From an uncultured Pseudomonadota bacterium (GTDB lineage Bacteria > Pseudomonadota > Alphaproteobacteria > Rs-D84), in assembly GCA_902781465.1 (NCBI GenBank), contig CACZJK010000003.1:170579-234578 (forward strand): a DNA stretch of 64,000 nt, in the 5' to 3' direction. The notes beneath the pieces were generated by a model that saw only the letters and a list, made by a program, of their open reading frames with translations, did no database searches and was not told where the DNA came from. The position numbers were made by a program, and so were the translations under genes. Position 1 is the first letter of the stretch, and each line of letters starts with the position of its first letter. Below are positions 19,196 through 27,784 of the stretch, one piece after another.

Positions 19196-19933
19196 ATGAA
19201 AAAGATATTACTGATATTTAGTGTTTTATCTATATGTACTGTTGCAACCGCACAAACTATAAAATGGTATGTTGGAGATCAAGTCTATCATACATCTATT
19301 TGTGAAAATGGTTCTAGTGTGACACCGCCAACACCACCGGAAAAATATGGCTACCATTTTACAGGATGGGAAACAACATATATTCCTGTTGAGTATATAG
19401 AATCAGATGGTGCGCAATATATTGATACAGGATACAGATTTGGTGGAAATACAAAAGTTATTTTTAAAGCAAACTGGACTGTTTTACCAAAATATTTATT
19501 TGGAGCTAATTCTGGTGGTGGAGAGCAGCTATTACAATATAATAGTGGTTATCTGATGGGAAGATCTTATTCTTTCTCTCCAACAATAAAAACAAATACA
19601 GATACTTTTGTTGAAATGCAAATGTATCAACGAGATTCGTTTGTGACAATAAATAATACTCGTGTGTTTAGTACTACTAGTGAAGCTTCAAATACAAAAT
19701 CAATCTATTTATTTGCAGTTGTAAATAGTGCTGCTGCGAATGATAATACGGCTGTTGGTCTTAAAATGAAGATATACTATTTCAAACTATACAAAGAAGG
19801 GGTTTTGGTTCGTGATTTTGTTCCGGCTCTTGATCATAACAATGTTCCGTGTATGTATGATAATGTGACAAGACAATTTTTTTATAACGGTGGCACCGGT
19901 GAATTTACAGCAGGATCTATTGTTGGAGAATAA
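19196..19933 (+). CDS. Secreted InlB-repeat plus lectin-fold-like protein (first gene of pair D)
   Basis: The ATG at 19196 follows AAAGGGGA; an upstream TTG at 19178 lies inside the terminator and is rejected. The 245-aa product has a signal peptide (MKKILLIFSVLSICTVATAQ), an N-terminal InlB-type repeat (IKWYVGDQVYHTSIC...YGYHFTGW) and the putative beta-sandwich opening IPVEYIESDGAQYIDTGY. It ends with LVRDFVPALDHNNVPCMYD...FYNGGTGEFTAGSIVGE. Three bases separate it from the Cys-rich partner. Function unknown, surface-exposed by inference. Confidence 0.85.
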   Translation: MKKILLIFSVLSICTVATAQTIKWYVGDQVYHTSICENGSSVTPPTPPEKYGYHFTGWETTYIPVEYIESDGAQYIDTGYRFGGNTKVIFKANWTVLPKYLFGANSGGGEQLLQYNSGYLMGRSYSFSPTIKTNTDTFVEMQMYQRDSFVTINNTRVFSTTSEASNTKSIYLFAVVNSAAANDNTAVGLKMKIYYFKLYKEGVLVRDFVPALDHNNVPCMYDNVTRQFFYNGGTGEFTAGSIVGE

Positions 19934-19935
19934 AT

Positions 19936-20397
19936 ATGAAAAACATGTGTATTTTTTTATTGATTATTATATTAATTAAACCTTGTTTGGCAGATATCAC
20001 CTGTGATGATACTGTAGATTATAAGGCATTTAAAGCTATCTATGAACCGTATACCTATACTTGTGCTCCAGGGGAGTTTTTGCCAGCGAACACATTTATG
20101 TGTAAACCATGTCCGTCGGGTTATGTTTGTAATGGCGGCACTTTCAATTTTGATCCTAATATGTACCAAGGAATAGTTTTGGACTTAATACCAGAATCAA
20201 CAATAAATTATGTTTGTGCTAGCAATTTTACACCTAAATTACGTGCTGTGTACGAACCAAACACAATAACGATAAATTGGGATGATGGAACGAATACGAC
20301 ACAGAATACTTGTGTTTATGGTCAATCAATAACATTACCACCGGAACCAGTCCGGCCGGGATATAAGTTCGGCGGGTGGAGAGTAAAAAGGAATTAA
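19936..20397 (+). CDS. Secreted Cys-rich/InlB-repeat protein (second gene of pair D)
   Basis: A 153-aa protein with signal peptide (MKNMCIFLLIIILIKPCLA), a Cys module (YTCAPGEFLPANTFMCKPCPSGYVCNGGTF) and the C-terminal repeat ITINWDDGTNTTQNTCVYG...RPGYKFGGWR. It starts 3 bases after the first gene, whose tail GTTGGAGAATAA supplies its Shine-Dalgarno, so the two are tightly coupled. Its own terminator follows directly. The last 45 residues are nearly identical to those of the pair B and pair C partners, while the middle is diverged. Confidence 0.85.
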   Translation: MKNMCIFLLIIILIKPCLADITCDDTVDYKAFKAIYEPYTYTCAPGEFLPANTFMCKPCPSGYVCNGGTFNFDPNMYQGIVLDLIPESTINYVCASNFTPKLRAVYEPNTITINWDDGTNTTQNTCVYGQSITLPPEPVRPGYKFGGWRVKRN

Positions 20398-20427
20398 AAA
20401 ACCACCCAATCGGGTGGTTTTTTTATT
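20398..20427 (+). terminator. Intrinsic terminator of pair D, bidirectional
   Basis: AACCACCC-AATC-GGGTGGTT with an A-run before and a T-run after. It lies between convergent pair D and ackA and could stop both. Confidence 0.88.
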
Positions 20428-20435
20428 TCAATTCA

Positions 20436-21671
20436 TTATTTTGCAAATGAATAATCCATTTTCAAATGGTCGGCGTTATATGTGCCGTTCATAATTGCCA
20501 AAGTATCTTCAACAATTACTAATTCTTCATTTGTTGCAATCTTAAAGATTTTAATGCGTGAATCAGGTGTGCTTAAAACTGCTTCTGGAACATCACGGCT
20601 GATGTTTTTGTTGGTTTCTTTGTCCATTTTAATACCCAATTCTTCCAAGCCTTCACAGAATTTTTCACGCATATAATCGTCGTTTTCACAAACACCAGCG
20701 GTCAACACCAATGCATCAACGTGACCCAATTCAGCCATATATGCACCGATGAATTTTTTGACTGTTTGTGCCTGCATTTCCAATGCTAATTTACAGTCTT
20801 CATTGCATTCTTGGTTTTCTTTGACATCGCGACCATCGCTGTAGCATGTTGTCACGCCCATCAAACCAGATTTTTTATTCAATTCATTTTGAATCATTTC
20901 AATTGGCAAACCTTTGCGGGACGCAACATAAGATGGAATAGATGGGTCAATATCACCACAACGTGTTCCCATCATCAATCCTGCGGTTGGTGTCATACCC
21001 ATAGATGTATCTACGGAAACACCGTTTTTGATTGCTGTGATAGAAGCACCAGAACCAATGTGTGCTGTGATTAAATTGCATTCACTGGCTGGCTTGCCCA
21101 ACATAGCGGCCGCACGTTTAGAAACATACAAATGAGATGTTCCGTGGAAACCGTATCTGCGAACGCCCAATTCTGTGTACCATTCTTTTGGCACAGGATA
21201 ACGGTAAGACACAGGTTGCATTGTTTGATGGAACGCAGTATCAAATACAGCAACTTGCTTTGCATTTGGCAATAATTGTTGTGCTGTAATAATGCCCAAA
21301 ATACCACTTGGGTTGTGCAAAGGTGCCAAAGGCGTCAATTCACGCAAAGTTTTAATAACTTCATCAGTCACTTCCACAGAAGAGGCAAATTTATCGCCAC
21401 CCATAACAACACGATGACCAACACCACCGATTTCGTTCATATCAATGGATGCTTCGCGTAACATTTGCATAACAACACTTAAAGCTTCCTTGTGGTCTTT
21501 CATTTCGGTCACTTTTTTATCTTTGTGACCGTCTGGATATTTTTGGGTCACGAAAGAATCTGGTAATCCGATTTTTTCAACGTTTCCGCCAACAATGGCT
21601 GTTTTAGTATCTGCATCAAAAACCTGGTATTTCAGGGATGATGAACCGCAATTCAAAGCAAGTATGTACAT
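20436..21671 (-). CDS. ackA: Acetate kinase
   Basis: Interconverts acetate plus ATP with acetyl phosphate plus ADP. The 411-aa protein shows the ASKHA signatures LALNCGSSSLKYQV at the N-terminus, RRYGFHGTSHLYV, HIGSGASITAIKNG and DTSMGMTPTAGLMMGTRCGDIDPS, with the C-terminal VLTAGVCEND. AAAAGGAT precedes the ATG. It is usually paired with pta, which is not in this window. It makes acetate fermentation or acetyl-phosphate metabolism likely. Confidence 0.96.
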   Translation of the reverse strand: MYILALNCGSSSLKYQVFDADTKTAIVGGNVEKIGLPDSFVTQKYPDGHKDKKVTEMKDHKEALSVVMQMLREASIDMNEIGGVGHRVVMGGDKFASSVEVTDEVIKTLRELTPLAPLHNPSGILGIITAQQLLPNAKQVAVFDTAFHQTMQPVSYRYPVPKEWYTELGVRRYGFHGTSHLYVSKRAAAMLGKPASECNLITAHIGSGASITAIKNGVSVDTSMGMTPTAGLMMGTRCGDIDPSIPSYVASRKGLPIEMIQNELNKKSGLMGVTTCYSDGRDVKENQECNEDCKLALEMQAQTVKKFIGAYMAELGHVDALVLTAGVCENDDYMREKFCEGLEELGIKMDKETNKNISRDVPEAVLSTPDSRIKIFKIATNEELVIVEDTLAIMNGTYNADHLKMDYSFAK

Positions 21672-21730
21672 GTGTTATCCTTTTCTTAAATCTTTTTACG
21701 ACAACACGATAGCAAATCATTTTATCCGTT

Positions 21731-22312
21731 TCAATAATAAACTGTGAAAACAACTTTCCATTTGCTGGTGGTTAAATTAGTCTTTACCCCAGTTGTTTTA
21801 TGCGGAACCCAAAAAGTTTGTCCCCCAGAAAACATACGAACGTGCAAAATATAATCGCCGATATAAGTATAAATCAAAGGCATCGCATAATCGCCAATTC
21901 CAAAAGCACTGGTTTCATCGCCCGCGACATATCCGGCATCGTCTGATTGGCAAACCAGTGTGGCGCGCGCAAACAAAGGCAAAGTGTCTAAATCGCTGAA
22001 ATAATCGTCGAAATATTGGACATTGTTGCCAATCGATACAGGGTCAGTAGATTTTGATTGAATATCTGAGCTTTGATATGTGTCAAAAAGCGTTTGCCAA
22101 AAACTGGCCGGTACAGAATTTATATCAAAAGTTTCGATTTCGCGTGCGGCTTCGACTTCGTCAGCGCGGGCCAGGGCAATACCGCCCAAAGTTTCCCCGT
22201 CGTGCAGTCGGACGGTTTTATTAGTTGTATCCATAGTAATTTCACCGGCCAAGCCTGTAAAATTATCATTTTGTGCGGCTGTCCCGCGACGAATCTGCAG
22301 AATTCGTGTCAT
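21731..22312 (-). CDS. Protein with Mtd-type N-terminal domain (phage tail/tropism-like)
   Basis: The first 50 residues, MTRILQIRRGTAAQN-DNFTGLAGEITMDTTNKTVRLHDG, match the small N-terminal domain found on phage receptor-binding proteins such as the Bordetella major tropism determinant and on prophage tail fibres. The rest of the 193 aa is a beta-rich domain of no recognised family. No other phage structural gene lies nearby, and no reverse transcriptase or template repeat is visible. It may be a prophage relic or a gene adopted by the host. Shine-Dalgarno AAAAGGA is present. Confidence 0.7.
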   Translation of the reverse strand: MTRILQIRRGTAAQNDNFTGLAGEITMDTTNKTVRLHDGETLGGIALARADEVEAAREIETFDINSVPASFWQTLFDTYQSSDIQSKSTDPVSIGNNVQYFDDYFSDLDTLPLFARATLVCQSDDAGYVAGDETSAFGIGDYAMPLIYTYIGDYILHVRMFSGGQTFWVPHKTTGVKTNLTTSKWKVVFTVYY

Positions 22313-22331
22313 ATTAAATCCTTTTAGTTTA

Positions 22332-22373
22332 AAATGTTTGGAAAATAAAAACGGACAGGAATTAACCCGTCCG
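22332..22373 (-). terminator. Intrinsic terminator of the 846-aa gene
   Basis: On the minus strand CGGACGGG pairs with the CC.GTCCG complement around AATTAA and is followed by TTTTTATTTT. It sits between the 846-aa gene and the Mtd-like gene. Confidence 0.7.
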
Positions 22374-22408
22374 AATTGATTGCATTATATCACAAATCAA
22401 CCTAAAAA

Positions 22409-24949
22409 TCAAGCCGCAAGACCATAATCTCTTTGATAATCTATCCACATTTGTTGTTTGTTTTTATCAAATTTCTGTTGCGCGCGTTTCAAACTTAAAG
22501 CCCAGGTTCTATTATCTCCGCTTTGCAAGAAATTCCAATAATTTTCCAATTCTATAATTTTATTTTTGTTATTATCAGGCCAATTTAGTAATGCAGCATT
22601 TCTTCTGTTTATTGCGGCGGTCAATTCTGCGATTTCTTCGTTGGCATGTCTGAATTGTTTTGTTTTGCTGCTAAGAGCATTATATCTTTGTTGTAATGCG
22701 TTGTACCCTGCTTCCGTGTTGGCAAGGTTTTGTTCAGCATTTTCGTAAATTCGGTTTCGTGCAGCCAACGTGTTCATTTTTGTTTGGGCAGGAACCACAG
22801 TATTTGTGAAATAATTAGGATCAGACTGCTTGGTTATTTTGTCGTCTAATTTTGCAGTTATCTCATAATATTGTGTTTTTAATTGTTTTAAATCTTCGGT
22901 CAGTTGTGCTTCTTTTTCTTTTTTCTCTTCATCCCCCATAGGTAATCCTGTCAATGTATCTATATATGTATTTGGGTTCAGTATTTCTTTTCTTTTTGCA
23001 ACCATTTCGTTCTTTTTATTGTTTTGCTCGTTAGTTAAGGTTGCGATGTCTGTTGGTAAATTATTATATTCATCAACTATGGATTTATTTTGTGCATATT
23101 CATCATGTACAGATTTATATCTTTCCATACGTTGTTTGTAAGTTTCCATAGTTCTTTTGTATGCATCAAGTCTTGCTTTTTGATTAGCAACCTGTTGTTC
23201 CTTTCTGACAATAGTGGTGTCATTGATATTGTGTCGTCTATCGAGTTGGTTTAAATCGTTATTATACGCGGCAATTTGTGCCTGGTCCGCATTATTTTGA
23301 TCTGTTGTCAATTGTGTGTCAACGGCTCTTTTATTAGTCAGTCTTTGTCTTTCGGCAGTTAAGTTTGTGACCAACGGACCTTTTTGGTTATTTTTTTCTT
23401 TGAATTCCATACCTGACATCATAATTTTATTTCGTGCAATTGTAATGCTGTACCCAATTCCCAAGAATGCCGCTTTAACACTTTTGTCGAAAGCTTTTGT
23501 AACGAACTGGATGCCTTCGTTTTTATTCCAGGACAGTTTGCCATCGGAAAATACATTAAATTCTGTTTGCTTCATAGCATCCATAACTTTACTTGTCAGC
23601 ATCCCGTATTTCATTGCTGTCATAATTTCCATGGCTGTCTTTGCTTTTTCCATGGCGTGTATATCATCATTAGCAGGATCTGTGGCTTTTAATATAATTT
23701 GTTCTATGACAGCCTTCATTTGTTCTGCATTTTTCCATGCACCTGCAACGGCTTTTGGCATGCTTTTTGCAATTGGTTCCATTGTTTCTGTGAACCATTT
23801 AAAATGTTGACGAGATACAGGATCGCCAAGTTTACCTTCGATATCAGATTTTTTCTTAAGTAAACCGTCTAGTCCGTCGACAGGTTTGACCCCGGCTTTG
23901 TCTATGGCTGCAAAAACACTTTTTGCGTTTTTGCTGAAAAATAATGCACCACCACGTAATTCTTCATATTTCTTAAAACTGTCGGCATAAGTATCCTTTG
24001 TCCATTTTTCGATTTGTTGAAGTGGTGTCAATTTGTCAGATATTTTTGGACCAACATAGTTTTCTGAATTACTATCTTGATAATTAACTTCTTTTTCTGC
24101 TTTTCCGATTGCTTCAACAATTTTGTAATTATCGTATTTTTCAAAACGAGAGCGAATTGTTTTATTAAAGTATAATGTTTGTAAAAGTCCCGTTTTATCG
24201 TTTTTTAAGTATATTTGACGAAAGTTTTGTAAAGTAGTGTTTGGAATACTTGCAGGATCAGTAGCAAAAGCAGAATCAGATAAGACGTTTGCAATATTAT
24301 CCTTTATTGCATATATAGCCTGATATTCTTGTGAGTTTTGATCAATAGAAGAATACCAACCAACAACATCTGATAAAGTTTTCGCAACCTGCTGAATCTT
24401 TTTCTGAACAGAGTTGTCTGTATCATACTGTCCGTTTGAACATTTTGTTAATAACTCTTGCAATTTTTCTTTGGACTCAAATACGGCTTTGCCATCAGAT
24501 TTTGTGGTGTTTGCTACGATATAGTCTTGTAAGTTCGGATAATTTTGTAATAATTGTAAAATTTTGGTGATACCGTCTGCACAATCTCTTGATGCTGGCG
24601 CTGTATGAAACAGTTTTCCAGGTCCGAAATATTGATTTACTAAATCTCTAGATTGAGGGTCTTTATCTTTAAATGTGTTTAAATCTGCCGCCATACCGGC
24701 AAAGACGTTTTGAAACGCTACAAAAAGTTTGCGTGCTTCTGCTTCCGATAAAGCACTGTCGTCATCAGGTGCAGGTAAATCATTTTGTTTTTTTCCATCT
24801 GGGGTATCGTGCATATAATCACGAACCCATAAGCGCATATCATCGGTCAGGGCATCGTTTTTCAGCCAATCCATAAATTTGGCACGGACAGGGGCAGGCA
24901 TAGAATTAAAATGCAACTGCTTAAAATATTTCTTTAAAAATTTATCCAT
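22409..24949 (-). CDS. Large hypothetical protein with coiled-coil C-terminal third
   Basis: I do not recognise the family of this 846-aa protein. It has no signal peptide or membrane segment. The N-terminus (MDKFLKKYFKQLHFNSMP) is followed by a globular, Asp/Lys-rich region to about residue 500. From about 530 to 800 it is Gln/Asn/Lys/Glu-rich with heptad character (VRKEQQVANQKARLDAYKRTM, NLANTEAGYNALQQRYNAL), a likely long coiled coil. A strong promoter and its own terminator make it a single-gene unit. A structural or scaffold role, or a phage-derived origin given the adjacent Mtd-like gene, are guesses. Confidence 0.75.
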   Translation of the reverse strand: MDKFLKKYFKQLHFNSMPAPVRAKFMDWLKNDALTDDMRLWVRDYMHDTPDGKKQNDLPAPDDDSALSEAEARKLFVAFQNVFAGMAADLNTFKDKDPQSRDLVNQYFGPGKLFHTAPASRDCADGITKILQLLQNYPNLQDYIVANTTKSDGKAVFESKEKLQELLTKCSNGQYDTDNSVQKKIQQVAKTLSDVVGWYSSIDQNSQEYQAIYAIKDNIANVLSDSAFATDPASIPNTTLQNFRQIYLKNDKTGLLQTLYFNKTIRSRFEKYDNYKIVEAIGKAEKEVNYQDSNSENYVGPKISDKLTPLQQIEKWTKDTYADSFKKYEELRGGALFFSKNAKSVFAAIDKAGVKPVDGLDGLLKKKSDIEGKLGDPVSRQHFKWFTETMEPIAKSMPKAVAGAWKNAEQMKAVIEQIILKATDPANDDIHAMEKAKTAMEIMTAMKYGMLTSKVMDAMKQTEFNVFSDGKLSWNKNEGIQFVTKAFDKSVKAAFLGIGYSITIARNKIMMSGMEFKEKNNQKGPLVTNLTAERQRLTNKRAVDTQLTTDQNNADQAQIAAYNNDLNQLDRRHNINDTTIVRKEQQVANQKARLDAYKRTMETYKQRMERYKSVHDEYAQNKSIVDEYNNLPTDIATLTNEQNNKKNEMVAKRKEILNPNTYIDTLTGLPMGDEEKKEKEAQLTEDLKQLKTQYYEITAKLDDKITKQSDPNYFTNTVVPAQTKMNTLAARNRIYENAEQNLANTEAGYNALQQRYNALSSKTKQFRHANEEIAELTAAINRRNAALLNWPDNNKNKIIELENYWNFLQSGDNRTWALSLKRAQQKFDKNKQQMWIDYQRDYGLAA

Positions 24950-24985
24950 AACATACCCCTTTGGTTTACACCATCCAACATTATA

Positions 24986-25014
24986 ATTATAGCAGTTTTT
25001 AGGTGGTTTTTCAA
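24986..25014 (-). promoter_or_regulatory. Strong sigma70-type promoter of the 846-aa gene
   Basis: On the minus strand TTGAAA (25009-25014), 17 bases, TATAAT (24986-24991). The gene starts about 36 bases downstream. Confidence 0.75.
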
Positions 25015-25084
25015 GGGGCAGGGTGCTTTTTTGTGGGGTTTTGTTCCTGTATCAAATTTTGTAAAAAATCTTATAATTTGTAAT

Positions 25085-25705
25085 ATGGTTTTAATGAATA
25101 TTGTTTTGAAATCTATACCTTATGTCCTGTCCATAGCGGGCGGTATAATCGTTTTTGATGTTTCCCAAGATTATCTGCATGATCCAGGCTGGATTGATTT
25201 GATGGATAATGTTGCGGCATCGCTTTTGGCAATACCTTTGGTGTTTTTGTTTTATGATTATTCTAATTTCTTGGTGACGCGCCGTGTGCATCGTCATCAA
25301 CATACCAACCTTATTAATACATTGGATGGGTATTTGTTTAAAATTTTGACACAAATGAAGAATATAATTGGCCTTGATCACATAGAGGTCCCAATGCAAG
25401 ATATAAATTTGAATTATAAAAAATTGAATCTTGATGCTAAGTATTTGCGCGCAATTCGAAAGCAATTAAATAATCTGGAAGATTTGCTTTACAAATCTGA
25501 TAAAATTGAAGTGCTGGATCCACAACATACCCAGATTTTATCTTTTGTTGCCCAAGACTTAAACCAGATTTTGAACGAGTGTAAATATCATAATTCACCA
25601 CGGGAAATCGCGCGTTATATTGAAACCACTCTTTCGATGATAGACGACTGGTTTTATGCCACGGGTTATACTTCGCGCAAGAAATTAAAATCAAACCCGA
25701 ATTAA
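25085..25705 (+). CDS. Hypothetical membrane protein
   Basis: A protein of about 206 aa with two hydrophobic helices near the N-terminus (SIPYVLSIAGGIIVFDV and NVAASLLAIPLVFLFYDY) and a cytosolic, mostly helical remainder. Family not recognised. The start is uncertain: ATGs at 25085 and 25094 are both possible, without a Shine-Dalgarno. A TATAAT at 25072-25077 ends 7 bases before the first, so the mRNA may be leaderless, as for ligA. Confidence 0.7.
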   Translation: MVLMNIVLKSIPYVLSIAGGIIVFDVSQDYLHDPGWIDLMDNVAASLLAIPLVFLFYDYSNFLVTRRVHRHQHTNLINTLDGYLFKILTQMKNIIGLDHIEVPMQDINLNYKKLNLDAKYLRAIRKQLNNLEDLLYKSDKIEVLDPQHTQILSFVAQDLNQILNECKYHNSPREIARYIETTLSMIDDWFYATGYTSRKKLKSNPN

Positions 25706-25717
25706 AAAAATGGGGGT

Positions 25718-26104
25718 GTTCTCGTCCTGTGCCTAAAAAATAAAATCACCTTTCGGTGATTTAATTTTTCTGGTGGAGGCACAGAGACTGGCTCGGCATA
25801 AATGCCTGTGCCGCATTCGTATTGTATTCACTACACTTTGTTTGTGAATACAAACTCATAGTCGAACTCTGTCGTTCTCGTCCTGTGCCTAAAAAATAAA
25901 ATCACCTTTCGGTGATTTAATTTTTTTGGTGGAGGCACAGAGACTGGCTCGGCATAAATGCCTGTGCCGCATTCGTATTATGTTCGCTGCACTTTGTTTG
26001 CAAACATAAACTCATAGTCGAACTCTGTCGTTCTCGTCTTGTGCCTAAAAAATAAAATCACCTTTCGGTGATTTAATTTTTTTGGTGGAGGCACAGAGAC
26101 TCGA
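25718..26104. repeat. Tandem 156-bp repeats containing tRNA-Lys 3' end, terminator and a covarying hairpin
   Basis: Two full units (25718-25873 and 25874-26029) and a third that runs into tRNA-Lys. Read on the minus strand, each full unit has CAGAGTTCGA, an insert of roughly 80 bases, GTCTCTGTGCCTCCACCA (the exact 3' end of tRNA-Lys) and the tRNA's terminator hairpin. The insert holds a hairpin GTATTCAC/GTGAATAC in one unit and ATGTTCGC/GCAAACAT in the other, with compensatory changes at three pairs. AGGCACAG near the 5' side can also pair with CTGTGCCT near the CCA end. Confidence 0.75.
26046..26074 (-). terminator. Intrinsic terminator of tRNA-Lys
   Basis: On the minus strand AAATCACC-GAAA-GGTGATTT followed by TATTTTTTA, 9 bases past the tRNA CCA. 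Identical copies are in the two tandem repeat units to the left. Confidence 0.85.
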
Positions 26105-26158
26105 ACTCTGGACCCAATGATTAAAAGTCATTTGCTCTACCAACTGAGCTATGCCTCC
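26083..26158 (-). tRNA. tRNA-Lys (anticodon TTT)
   Basis: The acceptor GGAGGCA pairs with TGCCTCC, the anticodon stem AATGA/TCATT encloses CTTTTAA (anticodon TTT), the T arm is CAGAG-TTCGAGT-CTCTG, and CCA is encoded (plus-strand TGG at 26083-26085). Confidence 0.96.
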
Positions 26159-26329
26159 AAAGAACTCTTTCAAAGCGTTCGCGGGACATTTTTACACATA
26201 AAAAAATAAAAATCAAGAAAAATTTACAATTTTTTATAAAAATGTGAATTTGGATATTTTTCTTGGTGTTTGAATTGGAAAACAAAATGTTCTTTTTTTT
26301 AATACCCAAATTCACACCTTTATTATGCA

Positions 26330-26364
26330 AAAAAACAGGGATCCAAACAATTTGTTTGAATCCC
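26330..26364 (-). terminator. Intrinsic terminator of the Nudix-like operon
   Basis: On the minus strand GGGATTCAAAC and GTTTGGATCCC form a stem with a short AT loop, followed by TGTTTTTTT. Confidence 0.8.
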
Positions 26365-26384
26365 TAGGTTTTTATGGACAAACC

Positions 26385-26951
26385 TTATTTTGTTTTTTGT
26401 TGTTGATTCATTGTGCCCAGAATTCCGCGAACAATGCCGATATAAAATTGCATTGCTTCCATTTCTGTATCAAAACTGCGGGTTTCGCCGATATAATGAT
26501 TTTTGACTTTTACAACATATTGTTTCGTTGTTGCGTCAAAAGCAGGCTTTGCAATAATGCATGATATGGCATCGTCCAAAGAAGCAGATTTTTTAACAAC
26601 TTCTTTAGTGTTTGTCATATGCATTATAATTTTTTTGGTTGCCGGGGTTAAATTTAATTCTAATACCTTGTACAAAGGCACCCAGTCCATAAGGTCGTGT
26701 TCGAATAATCTGATACAGTTGTTATAACTTTTGATATCATATACGAATATTTCTTGATCCAAAGAAGTAATTAATTTACCAACTTTTGCATCAATTCTAA
26801 ATTTTCTGTCCAATTCACGTTTCAGAGCCGCAGACATGCGTTCTCCATTTGTGGCGGCTCCGTTTGGTAATTCCCAAAGGTGGTTATCTTGTCTTTTTAA
26901 CAACAGTATCCCTTCTTCTTTTTTTATAATGGCGATAACGTGTTTTAACAT
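26385..26951 (-). CDS. Nudix-like protein with degenerate Nudix box
   Basis: The N-terminal half reads like a Nudix hydrolase: a beta strand HVIAIIKKEEGILLLKRQ, then W-ELPNG and GAATNGERMSAALKRELDRKF in the place of the Nudix box. The G-x5-E and RE-L positions are kept, but the metal-binding EE pair is replaced by RK, so hydrolysis is doubtful. The C-terminal 80 residues (ASLDDAISCIIAKPAFDATTKQYVVKVKNHYIGETRSFDTEMEAMQFY) have no recognised family. It starts three bases after a 49-aa ORF and is probably translated with it. Confidence 0.65.
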   Translation of the reverse strand: MLKHVIAIIKKEEGILLLKRQDNHLWELPNGAATNGERMSAALKRELDRKFRIDAKVGKLITSLDQEIFVYDIKSYNNCIRLFEHDLMDWVPLYKVLELNLTPATKKIIMHMTNTKEVVKKSASLDDAISCIIAKPAFDATTKQYVVKVKNHYIGETRSFDTEMEAMQFYIGIVRGILGTMNQQQKTK

Positions 26952-26954
26952 TTT

Positions 26955-27104
26955 TTATCTTTTGTTTATATTGTTAGAGTTTGCGATAACTTCGTAAAAG
27001 AATTTTTTGGCTTTTGTCCCATCAACAATGATAGGAAGCACAGCGCAATTATCGGAAACAGATAATTGTTCGAAACTTTGAATTTTTTGTAATGTATCTA
27101 CCAT
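26955..27104 (-). CDS. Small hypothetical protein (49 aa)
   Basis: The ATG at 27104 has AGAGGTAAACA upstream; the longer frame to 27266 has no such site. The product is MVDTLQKIQSFEQLSVSDN and 30 further residues, without a membrane segment or known motif. It ends three bases before the Nudix-like gene, so it may be a partner or a translational leader for it. Confidence 0.5.
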   Translation of the reverse strand: MVDTLQKIQSFEQLSVSDNCAVLPIIVDGTKAKKFFYEVIANSNNINKR

Positions 27105-27220
27105 TTGTTTACCTCTTTTTTGTGGGCAAGGGAAACACAGCCTAGCATACATAAAATTAAAATCAAGATAAAAAAATTCCTGATTGATAAAATAAAAAGT
27201 AAATGATATTGTTAGAAACA

Positions 27221-27772
27221 ATGAAAAATAAACCTTTGATTTGTGGAATAGTTGCTGTTGGCCCAAATAATGTTATTGGGCGTGATGGTAAAATGCCGTG
27301 GTATAATAAGCAAGATTTGTATTTTTTTAAAAAACAGACGCTGGGGTTTCCGTGTATATTTGGAAAAACTACTTATGAAAATTTGCCAATTAAGCCATTG
27401 CCGGGGCGATTGAATATAGTCTGTTCTTCTGGGTATAAAATTGAAAAGATTGGTGATGTTTTGCGTGTTCCTTCGTTAGAAGAAGCTTTGGAACAATGCG
27501 GCAATTCGGAACGGGTTTTTGTTTGTGGTGGTGCGATGCTTTATAAATATGCATTGGAACACGATTTGATAGATGTTATGTATCTGACAAAAATACATGA
27601 TGAACAGTTGAAACAAAATATTGCTAAAAATCCAGATGCTTACACATATTTTCCATATAATTTTGACCCTGGGAAATGGGCGAAAATGCGAACAGATTAT
27701 CCGCCACATTTATTGCCAGTGGAAACCTCTGGCACAAGGGCTGTTTTTTACAAATATATTCGAATAAGATAA
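27221..27772 (+). CDS. folA: Dihydrofolate reductase
   Basis: Reduces dihydrofolate with NADPH for thymidylate and purine synthesis. Recognised by ICGIVAVGPNNVIGRDGKMPW near the N-terminus, FKKQTLGFPCIFGKTTYENLP for the cofactor region and VFVCGGAMLYKYAL. At 183 aa it is slightly longer than the usual 160 aa, with a longer C-terminal strand region. Two in-frame ATGs (27203 and 27221) are possible; I prefer the second because it aligns with family N-termini. Neither has a strong Shine-Dalgarno. thyA is not nearby. Confidence 0.9.
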   Translation: MKNKPLICGIVAVGPNNVIGRDGKMPWYNKQDLYFFKKQTLGFPCIFGKTTYENLPIKPLPGRLNIVCSSGYKIEKIGDVLRVPSLEEALEQCGNSERVFVCGGAMLYKYALEHDLIDVMYLTKIHDEQLKQNIAKNPDAYTYFPYNFDPGKWAKMRTDYPPHLLPVETSGTRAVFYKYIRIR

Positions 27773-27784
27773 TCTGTTTATTAT

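Noticed and set aside
21731-22312. Diversity-generating retroelement suggested by the Mtd-type domain
   Set aside because: No reverse transcriptase, template repeat or variable repeat is seen within the window.
25718-26104. Tandem 156-bp repeats as a CRISPR array
   Set aside because: Units are long, nearly identical throughout with no unique spacers, contain tRNA and terminator parts, and have no cas genes nearby.
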